Below are positions 7,855 to 14,242 of a stretch of 29,837 nucleotides of DNA, piece by piece. The translations under genes and the position numbers were made by a program. Source of the DNA: Cellvibrionales bacterium (GTDB taxonomy: Bacteria; Pseudomonadota; Gammaproteobacteria; Pseudomonadales; JAHEGP01); the NCBI GenBank assembly GCA_024645065.1, contig JAHEGP010000007.1:1-29837 (forward strand), in the 5' to 3' direction. Each line of letters opens with the position of its first letter. Position 1 is the stretch's first letter. The notes beneath the pieces were generated by a model. It was not told the origin of the DNA and searched no databases. It saw nothing but the letters and a program-made list of their open reading frames with translations.

Positions 7855-7960
7855 GTCAAGACTGGCATCCCCTGCCGGCAACAAGCCACCCGCAGCCACG
7901 AGGGTGTGGCACTCTTTCTCCCGGCGATGATGTACACACCAGCGCAAAGTCACGCCGGTC

Positions 7961-8398
7961 CTAGCTTTGCAACAGGAACGTAACCGGGCCGTCGTTGACC
8001 AGGTGCAACTGCATATTGGCACCGAAAATGCCACTGGCAAAACCGGGATTGCGGGCGCTGAGCAGTTCAGCCATAAACTGGTATATTGGCTCGGCATCAG
8101 CTGGCAGTGCCGCCGTCGAGAAGCCTGGTCGCAGCCCCTTGCTGGTGTCGGCAGCCAGGGTAAACTGCGACACCAACAATACCCCACCCTCGACGTCGCT
8201 GACACCAAGATTCATTTTGCCCTCGGCATCGGCAAATACACGATAGGCCAACAGCCGACTGACCATGCGCTCGGCCCTGGCCCTGTCATCTCCGCGCTCG
8301 ACGCCCAGCAACACCACGAGCCCCCGATCAATGGCGCCAACGCAGCGGCCATCCACGTGCACGCTGGCCTCGCTCACCCGCTGGATAAGAGCCCGCAC
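7961..8398 (-). CDS. dtd: D-aminoacyl-tRNA deacylase
   Basis: Dtd hydrolyses D-amino acids (and glycine mischarged on tRNA-Ala) from tRNA, a chirality proofreading step in translation. The 145-residue protein matches the family end to end: MRALIQRVSEASV at the start, the SQFTLAADTSKG block (about residues 77-88) and the C-terminal NDGPVTF motif, the last two forming the paired active-site loops of the homodimer. It begins 10 bp after the stop of typA, so the two are probably one operon. Confidence 0.96.
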   Translation of the reverse strand: MRALIQRVSEASVHVDGRCVGAIDRGLVVLLGVERGDDRARAERMVSRLLAYRVFADAEGKMNLGVSDVEGGVLLVSQFTLAADTSKGLRPGFSTAALPADAEPIYQFMAELLSARNPGFASGIFGANMQLHLVNDGPVTFLLQS

Positions 8399-8408
8399 AG
8401 CAACTGCC

Positions 8409-10229
8409 TCAGGCCTTGTTGCGGGAGGCGCGGCGTCGATCCGACTCCGCGAGGAAGCGCTTGCGGATGCGTATTGATGCGGGGGTGACTTCGACCAACT
8501 CGTCGTCCTCGATAAACTCCAGCGCCTGTTCCAGGGACAGGCGGATAGGCGGTGTCAGCAGCAGGTTTTCGTCGGTTCCCGCTGCACGAATATTGGTCAA
8601 CTGCTTGGCCTTGGTCGGGTTTACGGTCAAATCATTGCCCCGGGAATGCAAGCCAATGACCTGGCCTTCGTATACATCGATATTCGGATCGATGATGAGG
8701 CGCCCCCGGTCCTGCAGGGAAAACAGCGCATAGGCCAGAGTCTTACCCGTAACATTTGCAATCAATACGCCATTGACTCGGCTTGCCAGGTCACCAAGCT
8801 TGACCTCACCATAGTGGTCAAAAACATGAGTGAGAATTCCGGAGCCGCTGGTCATGGTGAGAAATTGGGTGCGAAAACCTATCAATCCCCGCGATGGAAT
8901 AGTGAATTCCAGTCGCACCCGGCCCTTGCCGTCGGGCACCATATTCGTGAGTTCACCCTTGCGGCTACCCAGCTCCTCCATCACCGAACCCTGGTGCTCA
9001 CTCTCGCAATCAATCACCAGCTGCTCGAAGGGCTCCATCATCACGCCGCCAATGTCTTTCTGGATAACCTCGGGGCGCGATACCCCCAACTCAAAGCCTT
9101 CTCGGCGCATCGTTTCGATCAGCACTGAAAGATGCAGCTCACCTCGTCCCGACACAATGAACTTATCGGGTGAGTCGCCCTGCTCTACCCGCAGGGCGAC
9201 GTTGTGAATCAGCTCCCGCTCGAGCCGCTCGCGAATATTCCGGCTGGTAACATACTTGCCCTCACGCCCCGCAAACGGTGAGTCGTTGACCTGGAAGGTC
9301 ATCGCTACGGTGGGCTCGTCGACGGTCAGCCGCGGCAGGGCCTCAACCGCCGCCGGATCGCAAAGCGTGTCGGAGATGTTGAGCTTGTCGATACCGGTGA
9401 TACAGACAATATCGCCGGCCGCAGCTTCGGCCACAGAGCGCCGCTCGAGCCCGTGATAGCCCATCACATCAAGAACCCTGGCGTTACGGGTGTTGCCTTC
9501 ACCATCGATCACGGTGATCTGCATGTTTGGCCTGACTTTACCGCGGGTGATCCTGCCGACGCCGATGACGCCCACGTAGCTGGAGTAATCCAGCGCGCTG
9601 ACCTGCATCTGGAATGGGCCATCGATATCGACGTCCGGCGGCTGCACTGTCTCGGTAACCATTTGAAACAGTGCCCTCATATCATCGCCCATTGCTGCGG
9701 GGTCGAGACCGGCGATTCCGTTGAGCGCTGAGGCGTAGATGATGGGAAAATCGAGCTGCTCATCGGTCGCACCAAGGCGGTCGAACAGGTCGAAGACCTG
9801 GTCGATGACCCAATCGGGGCGAGCGCCATCACGATCGATCTTGTTGACCACCAGAATGGGATGCAAGCCCTTGTCAAACGCCTTCTGGGTGACGAACCGG
9901 GTCTGCGGCATCGGCCCGTCAACGGCATCGACCAGCAACAATACGGAGTCGACCATGGAGAGCACCCGCTCTACTTCACCGCCAAAATCGGCGTGGCCCG
10001 GGGTATCCACAATATTGATGCGATAACCCTCCCAGTCAATCGAGGTATTTTTGGCCAGAATCGTTATACCGCGCTCTTTCTCCTGATCGTTGGAGTCCAT
10101 AATCCGCTCTTGCCCTGAATCCTTGCGCTGCAAGGTGCCCGACTGTTGCAAAAGCTTGTCTACCAGGGTCGTTTTGCCGTGATCGACGTGGGCAATAATC
10201 GCGATATTGCGTAGTTTTTCAATATTCAT
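8409..10229 (-). CDS. typA: Translational GTPase TypA/BipA
   Basis: TypA (BipA) is an EF-G-like ribosome-binding GTPase involved in 50S subunit assembly and in cold and stress adaptation. The 606-residue length is standard. The G domain is intact: AHVDHGKTTL (G1), GITI (G2), DTPGHADF (G3), NKIDRDGA (G4). The EF-G-like domains II, III and V follow (SGRGELHLSVLIETMRREGFEL, then RLEFTIPSRGLIGFRTQFLT), ending in the BipA-specific C-terminal domain. The ATG at 10229 gives MNIEKLRNIAIIAHVDHGKT, as in other BipAs. It is divergent from the SNF transporter and followed closely by dtd. Confidence 0.98.
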   Translation of the reverse strand: MNIEKLRNIAIIAHVDHGKTTLVDKLLQQSGTLQRKDSGQERIMDSNDQEKERGITILAKNTSIDWEGYRINIVDTPGHADFGGEVERVLSMVDSVLLLVDAVDGPMPQTRFVTQKAFDKGLHPILVVNKIDRDGARPDWVIDQVFDLFDRLGATDEQLDFPIIYASALNGIAGLDPAAMGDDMRALFQMVTETVQPPDVDIDGPFQMQVSALDYSSYVGVIGVGRITRGKVRPNMQITVIDGEGNTRNARVLDVMGYHGLERRSVAEAAAGDIVCITGIDKLNISDTLCDPAAVEALPRLTVDEPTVAMTFQVNDSPFAGREGKYVTSRNIRERLERELIHNVALRVEQGDSPDKFIVSGRGELHLSVLIETMRREGFELGVSRPEVIQKDIGGVMMEPFEQLVIDCESEHQGSVMEELGSRKGELTNMVPDGKGRVRLEFTIPSRGLIGFRTQFLTMTSGSGILTHVFDHYGEVKLGDLASRVNGVLIANVTGKTLAYALFSLQDRGRLIIDPNIDVYEGQVIGLHSRGNDLTVNPTKAKQLTNIRAAGTDENLLLTPPIRLSLEQALEFIEDDELVEVTPASIRIRKRFLAESDRRRASRNKA

Positions 10230-10325
10230 AGTTTGGTATCTAGCAGAATGGATTGCGGGAATAGCGTCTCGCAGGAGGGTCTATCAGGGCAAATGAACCA
10301 GCCCCTTGCCCGTAAGAGCGGCCGG

Positions 10326-10331
10326 ATTATA
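10326..10331 (-). promoter_or_regulatory. Candidate sigma-70 -10 element for typA-dtd
   Basis: On the minus strand this reads TATAAT, a perfect -10 hexamer, about 97 nt upstream of the typA ATG. I see no good -35 hexamer at 16-18 nt spacing (GC-rich there), so the call is tentative. Confidence 0.35.
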
Positions 10332-10469
10332 CACCAATCCCCGCCCGCCGTTGCTTTTTTGCTCGATGGTAGAAAACTGCATGGCAGAACGATAAGGCCC
10401 AGCCTCACGGATAGCTCAAGCGCTTCAATGCCGCTACAATTGCGCCCAAACACTTACTTCAGGGTCCCT

Positions 10470-11804
10470 ATGCAACAAGCAAATTTTGTCGGCTGGAAAA
10501 GCCGCTGGACGTTTATTCTCGCCGCTACCGGCTCTGCGGTCGGCCTCGGCAATATCTGGAAATTCCCCTACATCACCGGCGAATACGGTGGCGGCGCCTT
10601 TGTACTGGTATACCTCGCATGCATCCTCCTGGTCGGGATACCGGTAATGATGGCTGAAATCAGTATTGGCCGCTTTGGCCGCACCGACCCCATCCACAGC
10701 ACAGTGCGAGGAGCGCAGGATGCAAAAACAACCACTGCATGGTCGCTAATCGGGTTTATGGGGGTGTTGGCCGGCCTGATGATCCTGATGTTTTACAGTG
10801 TCGTCGCGGGCTGGGCCCTCGACTATGTCTGGCAAAGTGCCACCGGGGCCTACTCCAATCTCCAGGCCACCGCCATCGAGGAAAACTTCGAGGCATTGGC
10901 CTCCGACAATACCCGGCAACTCGCCTGGCACACCCTCTTTATCATCCTTACCGGCTCTGTGGTCGCCGTGGGCGTCATCCGCGGTATCGGCACCGTGGTC
11001 GACGTGCTGATGCCACTGCTGTTCGTTCTGCTGCTGGTGCTGCTGGGTTATAGCTGGGCCAATGGCGACTTTGAAGCCGGGCTCAATTTCATGTTCCGGT
11101 TCGATTTCAGCAAGCTGACGGCGGAGGCGGTGCTCACTGCTCTGGGCCATGCCTTTTTCACCCTCAGTCTCGGCATGGGAGCAATTATGGCTTACGGCGC
11201 CTACATGCCCGAAAACAGCTCGGTGGCAAAGACGACCCTGGTAATTGCCCTGCTTGATACGGTGATCGCGCTGGTCGCCGGCATGGCCATTTTCCCGCTG
11301 GTATTTGCCAATGGGCTTGAGGCCGGCCAGGGCGCCGGGCTTATGTTCGCCACCCTGCCGGTAGCTTTTTCCAGTATGCCCGGGGGGGTCATTTTCAGCA
11401 CGATATTCTTCCTGCTGGTTTCCATAGCGGCGCTGAGCTCCTCCATCTCACTAATCGAGCCAGGTGTTGCCTGGCTGGAGCGCCAGGGCGTGCAGCGGGT
11501 GTGGTCGGCACTGGTATTCTCGCTCATTGGCTGGGCGGGCGGTGCCGCCTGCATCTACCTGCCCGGGGTATTCGACAGCCTGGATTTCGCCACTACCAAC
11601 ATCATGCTGCCGCTAGGCGGACTGCTCATCGCGATATTCGTTGGCTGGATCATGCGTCGCAACACCGTGCGCAAGCAGCTGCGGGATACCGGAGAGTTAA
11701 TGTTCAATAGCTGGTATGTGGTCACCCGCTTTATAGCGCCCGCCGGTGTCATTGCTGTCTTCCTGTATCAACTGGGACTGCTGCAAAAACTGGGGTGGAT
11801 ATAG
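10470..11804 (+). CDS. Sodium-dependent transporter of the SNF (neurotransmitter:sodium symporter) family
   Basis: The 444-residue polytopic inner-membrane protein has the LeuT fold. Its TM1 signature is GSAVGLGNIWKFPY (residues about 20-33), with the unwound segment that contributes sodium and substrate ligands, followed by GGGAFVLVYL. About 11 membrane segments can be counted, as in many bacterial members (versus 12 in eukaryotes). It probably imports an amino acid or related amine with Na+, fitting a marine lifestyle; the substrate cannot be read from sequence. The start is the ATG at 10470 with AGGG upstream; the frame is open further upstream but that part is not membrane-like or conserved-looking. 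A CCCTGG/CCAGGG hairpin follows the stop at once. Confidence 0.92.
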   Translation: MQQANFVGWKSRWTFILAATGSAVGLGNIWKFPYITGEYGGGAFVLVYLACILLVGIPVMMAEISIGRFGRTDPIHSTVRGAQDAKTTTAWSLIGFMGVLAGLMILMFYSVVAGWALDYVWQSATGAYSNLQATAIEENFEALASDNTRQLAWHTLFIILTGSVVAVGVIRGIGTVVDVLMPLLFVLLLVLLGYSWANGDFEAGLNFMFRFDFSKLTAEAVLTALGHAFFTLSLGMGAIMAYGAYMPENSSVAKTTLVIALLDTVIALVAGMAIFPLVFANGLEAGQGAGLMFATLPVAFSSMPGGVIFSTIFFLLVSIAALSSSISLIEPGVAWLERQGVQRVWSALVFSLIGWAGGAACIYLPGVFDSLDFATTNIMLPLGGLLIAIFVGWIMRRNTVRKQLRDTGELMFNSWYVVTRFIAPAGVIAVFLYQLGLLQKLGWI

Positions 11805-11875
11805 CCCCTGGCTGCCAGGGACGTCAAATACCGCGCCAGTTCCCGGGCCCGGAAAAATTCATTATCCCACTTTGA

Positions 11876-11903
11876 TCCTGGACCCTGGACCCTGGACCCT
11901 GGA
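11876..11903 (+). repeat. Tandem repeat of a 7-bp unit (about 4 copies)
   Basis: The unit CCCTGGA is repeated three times exactly (11883-11903) and preceded by one copy with a first-base change (TCCTGGA, 11876-11882). It lies in non-coding DNA between the SNF transporter and glnA. Such short arrays can vary in copy number by slippage. Confidence 0.85.
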
Positions 11904-11985
11904 ACCTATGTAGCCTTTCTGGCTTCGACTTGCGAGTGCGCTTGTTATTGACGCAGCTTATGCTCCCATGCAGCAGCAGCCGCGC

Positions 11986-12016
11986 CGATTTCGACGGAGC
12001 GAAAAACTCGAAATCG
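11986..12016. repeat. Inverted repeat, 9-bp perfect arms
   Basis: CGATTTCGA at 11986-11994 and TCGAAATCG at 12008-12016 are perfect reverse complements separated by 13 nt. No T tract follows, so this is not an obvious terminator. It could be an operator for an unidentified regulator about 220 bp upstream of the glnA transcription start, or a cruciform-forming site. Confidence 0.6.
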
Positions 12017-12095
12017 ACACAGCGCCCTGCGGGTCACAGAAAGACTTGCCAGTTTCTCCGCTTCGCACTAATGTGGACGCCTCTGGACAGCTGCA

Positions 12096-12112
12096 TGCAC
12101 AATTTTGGTGCT
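12096..12112 (+). promoter_or_regulatory. NtrC enhancer site upstream of glnA
   Basis: The sequence TGCAC-AATTTTG-GTGCT matches the NtrC dyad consensus (TGCAC, 7 nt, GTGCA) in 9 of 10 arm positions and closely resembles the E. coli glnA enhancer. It is centred about 129 bp upstream of the predicted sigma-54 start, a normal distance for activation by looping. A weaker partner (TGCAC-GCTCGTG-GTTAA) lies at 12152-12168, matching well in only one arm. Confidence 0.8.
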
Positions 12113-12206
12113 TTGCGCACCACTTTGAGGCACACAATCGACTCAAAAGCGTGCACGCTCGTGGTTAATGCCCCGAAACCCGCCGGTAGCCGGACACAGC
12201 CGGATA

Positions 12207-12221
12207 TGGCACGTTTTTTGC
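12207..12221 (+). promoter_or_regulatory. Sigma-54 promoter of glnA
   Basis: TGGCAC-GTTTT-TTGC is a full match to the sigma-54 (RpoN) consensus, with GG at -24 and GC at -12 separated by exactly 10 nt. The predicted transcription start is near 12233, about 100 nt before the glnA ATG. With the NtrC dyad upstream, this is the classic nitrogen-regulated glnA promoter. Confidence 0.9.
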
Positions 12222-12333
12222 TTTTTCAGGGCTAGATACCTGATCGCGGGATGCCAGCTGCCTGTCACCGGCAGCCGCGATTGTACTCATTTTATATCAG
12301 GCGAAAGCCAAAACACCCGATGGAGGAAGTGCA

Positions 12334-13740
12334 ATGTCCGAGCAAACCATGAAACTGCTCAAAGAAAATGAAGCGCGCTGGGTTGACCTGCGATTTACCG
12401 ACACCAAAGGTAAAGAACAGCACGTGACTATTCCCGCCTCAGAAGTTAACGAAGACTTTTTCGAAGACGGCAAAATGTTTGATGGCTCGTCCATCAGCGG
12501 CTGGAAAGGCATCAACGAATCCGACATGATCATGATGCCCGACGACGAATCTGCGATACTCGATCCGTTTACTGATGAGCCTACGGTCAACCTGCGCTGC
12601 GACATCCTGGAGCCGTCAACCGGCCAGGGCTACGATCGCGACCCACGCTCCATTGCCGAGCGCGCTGAAGAGTACCTCAAGAGCACCGGCATTGGTGACA
12701 CCGCCCTGTTCGGGCCAGAACCGGAATTCTTTGTTTTCGACGACGTAAAGTGGCACGCCGACATCAGTGGCGCCGGCTACTCGATCAACTCCGAAGAAGC
12801 TTCCTGGGCCTCTTCGCATACCATAGAAGGCGGCAACACGGGTCACCGCCCGCGCCTCAAAGGTGGTTACTTCCCGGTACCGCCGGTTGACTCCCTGCAC
12901 GACCTGCGCGCCGCCATGTGTAACGCCATGGAAGCTATGGGGCTGGGCGTGGAAGTCCACCACCACGAAGTCGGCACCGCCGGCCAGTGTGAAATTGGCG
13001 TTACCGCCAATACCCTGACCAGGAAAGCCGACGAGGTGCAAATCCTCAAGTACTGCGTTCACAATGTCGCCCACTCCTATGGCAAAACCGCCACCTTCAT
13101 GCCCAAACCGCTGGTAGGTGATAACGGCTCCGGTATGCACGTGCATATCTCGATCAGCAAGGATGGCAAGAACATGATGGCTGGGGATGGCTACGCCGGC
13201 TTGTCCGAAACCGCGCTCTACTTTATTGGCGGGATCATCAAGCATGCGCGGGCGCTCAATGCCTACACCAACGGCTCTACCAACTCCTACAAGCGCCTGG
13301 TGCCCGGCTTTGAAGCCCCTGTTATGCTGGCGTATTCGGCCCGCAACCGCTCGGCGTCGATTCGCATACCGTACGTCACCAACCCCAAGGCACGCCGCAT
13401 CGAGGCGCGCTTCCCGGATCCATCCGCCAATCCCTATCTGGCTTTTGCAGCACTGTTGATGGCAGGTATCGATGGCATCCAGAACAAGATTCACCCCGGC
13501 GATCCCCGCGACAAGGATCTGTACGACCTGCCGGCCCATGAAGAGGCGGAAATACCCACAGTTGCGAGCAGCCTGGAACAGGCGCTGGCCGCGCTGGATG
13601 CCGACCGGGCTTTCCTGACCGCTGGCGGCGTCTTCTCCGATGACGGAATCGACGCTTACATCAGGCTCAAGGAAGCCGAGATCGAGCGGCTGAATATGAC
13701 GACCCACCCGGTTGAATTCGATATGTACTTCTCGGTCTAG
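12334..13740 (+). CDS. glnA: Glutamine synthetase, type I (GSI-beta)
   Basis: GlnA condenses ammonia and glutamate to glutamine with ATP, the main high-affinity route of ammonium assimilation. The 468-residue length is standard for the dodecameric GSI enzyme. Visible landmarks are DGSSISGW near residue 50, the metal-site block EPEFFVFDD, HHHEVGTAGQCEIG, the ATP-loop KPLVGDNGSGMHVHIS and NRSASIRIPY. Codon 397 is tyrosine within KDLYDLP, the known adenylylation site, so activity is probably controlled by GlnE as in the beta subclass. The ATG at 12334 follows a strong GGAGGAAG ribosome site. Transcription is predicted from the sigma-54 promoter upstream, and a clear terminator follows the stop. 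Confidence 0.99.
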   Translation: MSEQTMKLLKENEARWVDLRFTDTKGKEQHVTIPASEVNEDFFEDGKMFDGSSISGWKGINESDMIMMPDDESAILDPFTDEPTVNLRCDILEPSTGQGYDRDPRSIAERAEEYLKSTGIGDTALFGPEPEFFVFDDVKWHADISGAGYSINSEEASWASSHTIEGGNTGHRPRLKGGYFPVPPVDSLHDLRAAMCNAMEAMGLGVEVHHHEVGTAGQCEIGVTANTLTRKADEVQILKYCVHNVAHSYGKTATFMPKPLVGDNGSGMHVHISISKDGKNMMAGDGYAGLSETALYFIGGIIKHARALNAYTNGSTNSYKRLVPGFEAPVMLAYSARNRSASIRIPYVTNPKARRIEARFPDPSANPYLAFAALLMAGIDGIQNKIHPGDPRDKDLYDLPAHEEAEIPTVASSLEQALAALDADRAFLTAGGVFSDDGIDAYIRLKEAEIERLNMTTHPVEFDMYFSV

Positions 13741-13764
13741 CATCGGCCTTTCGGCAATACCCAA

Positions 13765-13790
13765 AACCCGCTAACCCAGCGGGTTTTTTT
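13765..13790 (+). terminator. Rho-independent terminator after glnA
   Basis: An 8-bp perfect stem (AACCCGCT / AGCGGGTT, 13765-13772 and 13778-13785) with a 5-nt loop runs into seven consecutive T (13784-13790), 24 bp after the glnA stop. It should largely separate glnA from ntrBC transcription. Confidence 0.92.
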
Positions 13791-13930
13791 ATGTACAGGA
13801 CGTACGGTATGGCGCGGGGGCAGGGATGCCCGGGAGCGCCGATGTACAGGACGTACGGTATGGCGCGGGGGCAGGGATGCCCGGGAGCGCCGACGCTCAG
13901 GACCTACGGTATGGCACGGGGGCGTGGCTC
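13791..13930 (+). repeat. 51-bp tandem repeat with hairpin-forming units (two perfect copies plus a degenerate third)
   Basis: Copy 1 (13791-13841) and copy 2 (13842-13892) appear identical over 51 bp; a third, diverged and shortened copy runs from 13893 to about 13930. Each full unit can fold as a nested hairpin: outer arms GGCGC (13811-13815) and GCGCC (13836-13840), inner arms GGGCA (13818-13822) and TGCCC (13827-13831) around a GGGA loop. A small GTAC/GTAC dyad lies near the start of each unit. The period is a multiple of three, which leaves a frame open through it into ntrB, but the repeat lies upstream of the ntrB promoter and is judged non-coding. It resembles dispersed intergenic REP-like elements. 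Confidence 0.85.
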
Positions 13931-14025
13931 CTTTATGCGTTGGAATTTCCTTCCGCACCCGGGCGCTTGCCCTCGACGACCGGGCGCTGCGCGGGCGCTT
14001 TGGGGGCTTGCAAGCCAGGTCATAA
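13931..14025. other. GC-rich intergenic stretch between the repeat array and the ntrB enhancer
   Basis: No gene. It contains three copies of GGGCGCT (13961, 13982 and 13993) and a perfect 12-bp palindrome, GGCTTGCAAGCC, at 14005-14016. Neither has an evident function. Confidence 0.4.
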
Positions 14026-14042
14026 TGCACCATATTGGTGCA
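14026..14042 (+). promoter_or_regulatory. NtrC enhancer site upstream of ntrBC (strong)
   Basis: TGCACCATATTGGTGCA has perfect 7-bp arms (TGCACCA / TGGTGCA) around a 3-nt centre, a textbook NtrC dyad. It is centred about 153 bp upstream of the predicted sigma-54 start of ntrBC, suitable for enhancer action. Confidence 0.88.
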
Positions 14043-14129
14043 TAAATTCTCTGGATCGAACTAGCACGGTGAGCGGCTTTGATCTCAACTGCAGGCCTGA
14101 TTCAGGAAACTCGGTGCTGCAGGAGCAAA

Positions 14130-14146
14130 TGCACAATATTGGTTCG
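14130..14146 (+). promoter_or_regulatory. Second, weaker NtrC-like site upstream of ntrBC
   Basis: TGCAC-AATATTG-GTTCG keeps one perfect arm and part of the other. Its centre lies about 49 bp upstream of the predicted start and only 14 nt separate it from the -24 element, so it is more likely to limit transcription at high NtrC-phosphate than to activate. That role is inferred by analogy with E. coli governor sites. Confidence 0.5.
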
Positions 14147-14160
14147 CCTTTTTCGCATCT

Positions 14161-14175
14161 TGGTTCGTTTTTTGC
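14161..14175 (+). promoter_or_regulatory. Sigma-54 promoter of ntrBC
   Basis: TGGTTC-GTTTT-TTGC keeps the -24 GG and -12 GC at the correct 10-nt spacing and shares the GTTTTTTGC segment with the glnA promoter. The predicted start is near 14187, 56 nt before the ntrB ATG. It lies within a frame that stays open upstream of ntrB and so rules out the earlier in-frame starts, including an ATG at 14129. Confidence 0.75.
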
Positions 14176-14242
14176 ATATCAGCTACCTAGCGAAAAGCGC
14201 CTCAACGATCAAATAGAGCGATACTCTCCAGACCAACAAATT

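Larger units (their letters stand above)
11805..12095. other. Non-coding region upstream of the glnA control region
   Basis: No credible gene. The stretch holds, in order: a 6-bp GC-rich hairpin (11806-11820) just after the transporter stop, without a T tract and so at best a weak terminator; a short 7-bp tandem repeat (11876-11903); and a 9-bp inverted repeat (11986-12016). Frames open across 11930-12235 have no plausible start signal or protein-like composition. Confidence 0.55.

Noticed and set aside
7921..7958. CCGGCG/CGCCGG inverted repeat between DUF547 and dtd as a terminator
   Set aside because: Only 6 bp with a 26-nt loop and no T tract, so it is likely chance in GC-rich DNA.
11930..12235. 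Open frames (about 100 codons) upstream of glnA
   Set aside because: No ribosome site, non-protein-like composition, and the region contains the NtrC enhancer and sigma-54 promoter.
12616..13764. Long open frame antisense to glnA (382 codons)
   Set aside because: A shadow of the glnA codon bias in GC-rich DNA; no family resemblance, and it crosses the glnA terminator region. The same applies to the long antisense frames over gpmI/envC (19557-20975) and DUF547 (7363-8208).
13791..13930. CRISPR array
   Set aside because: The units are directly abutting 51-bp repeats with no unique spacers and no cas genes nearby.
13826..14242. In-frame N-terminal extension of ntrB running back through the 51-bp repeats
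   Set aside because: It would place the sigma-54 promoter and both NtrC sites inside coding sequence, the translated extension is low-complexity (repeat-derived) and unlike any NtrB N-terminus, and the PAS domain begins right after the ATG at 14243. An earlier ATG at 14129 has an AGGAG nearby but lies upstream of the promoter.
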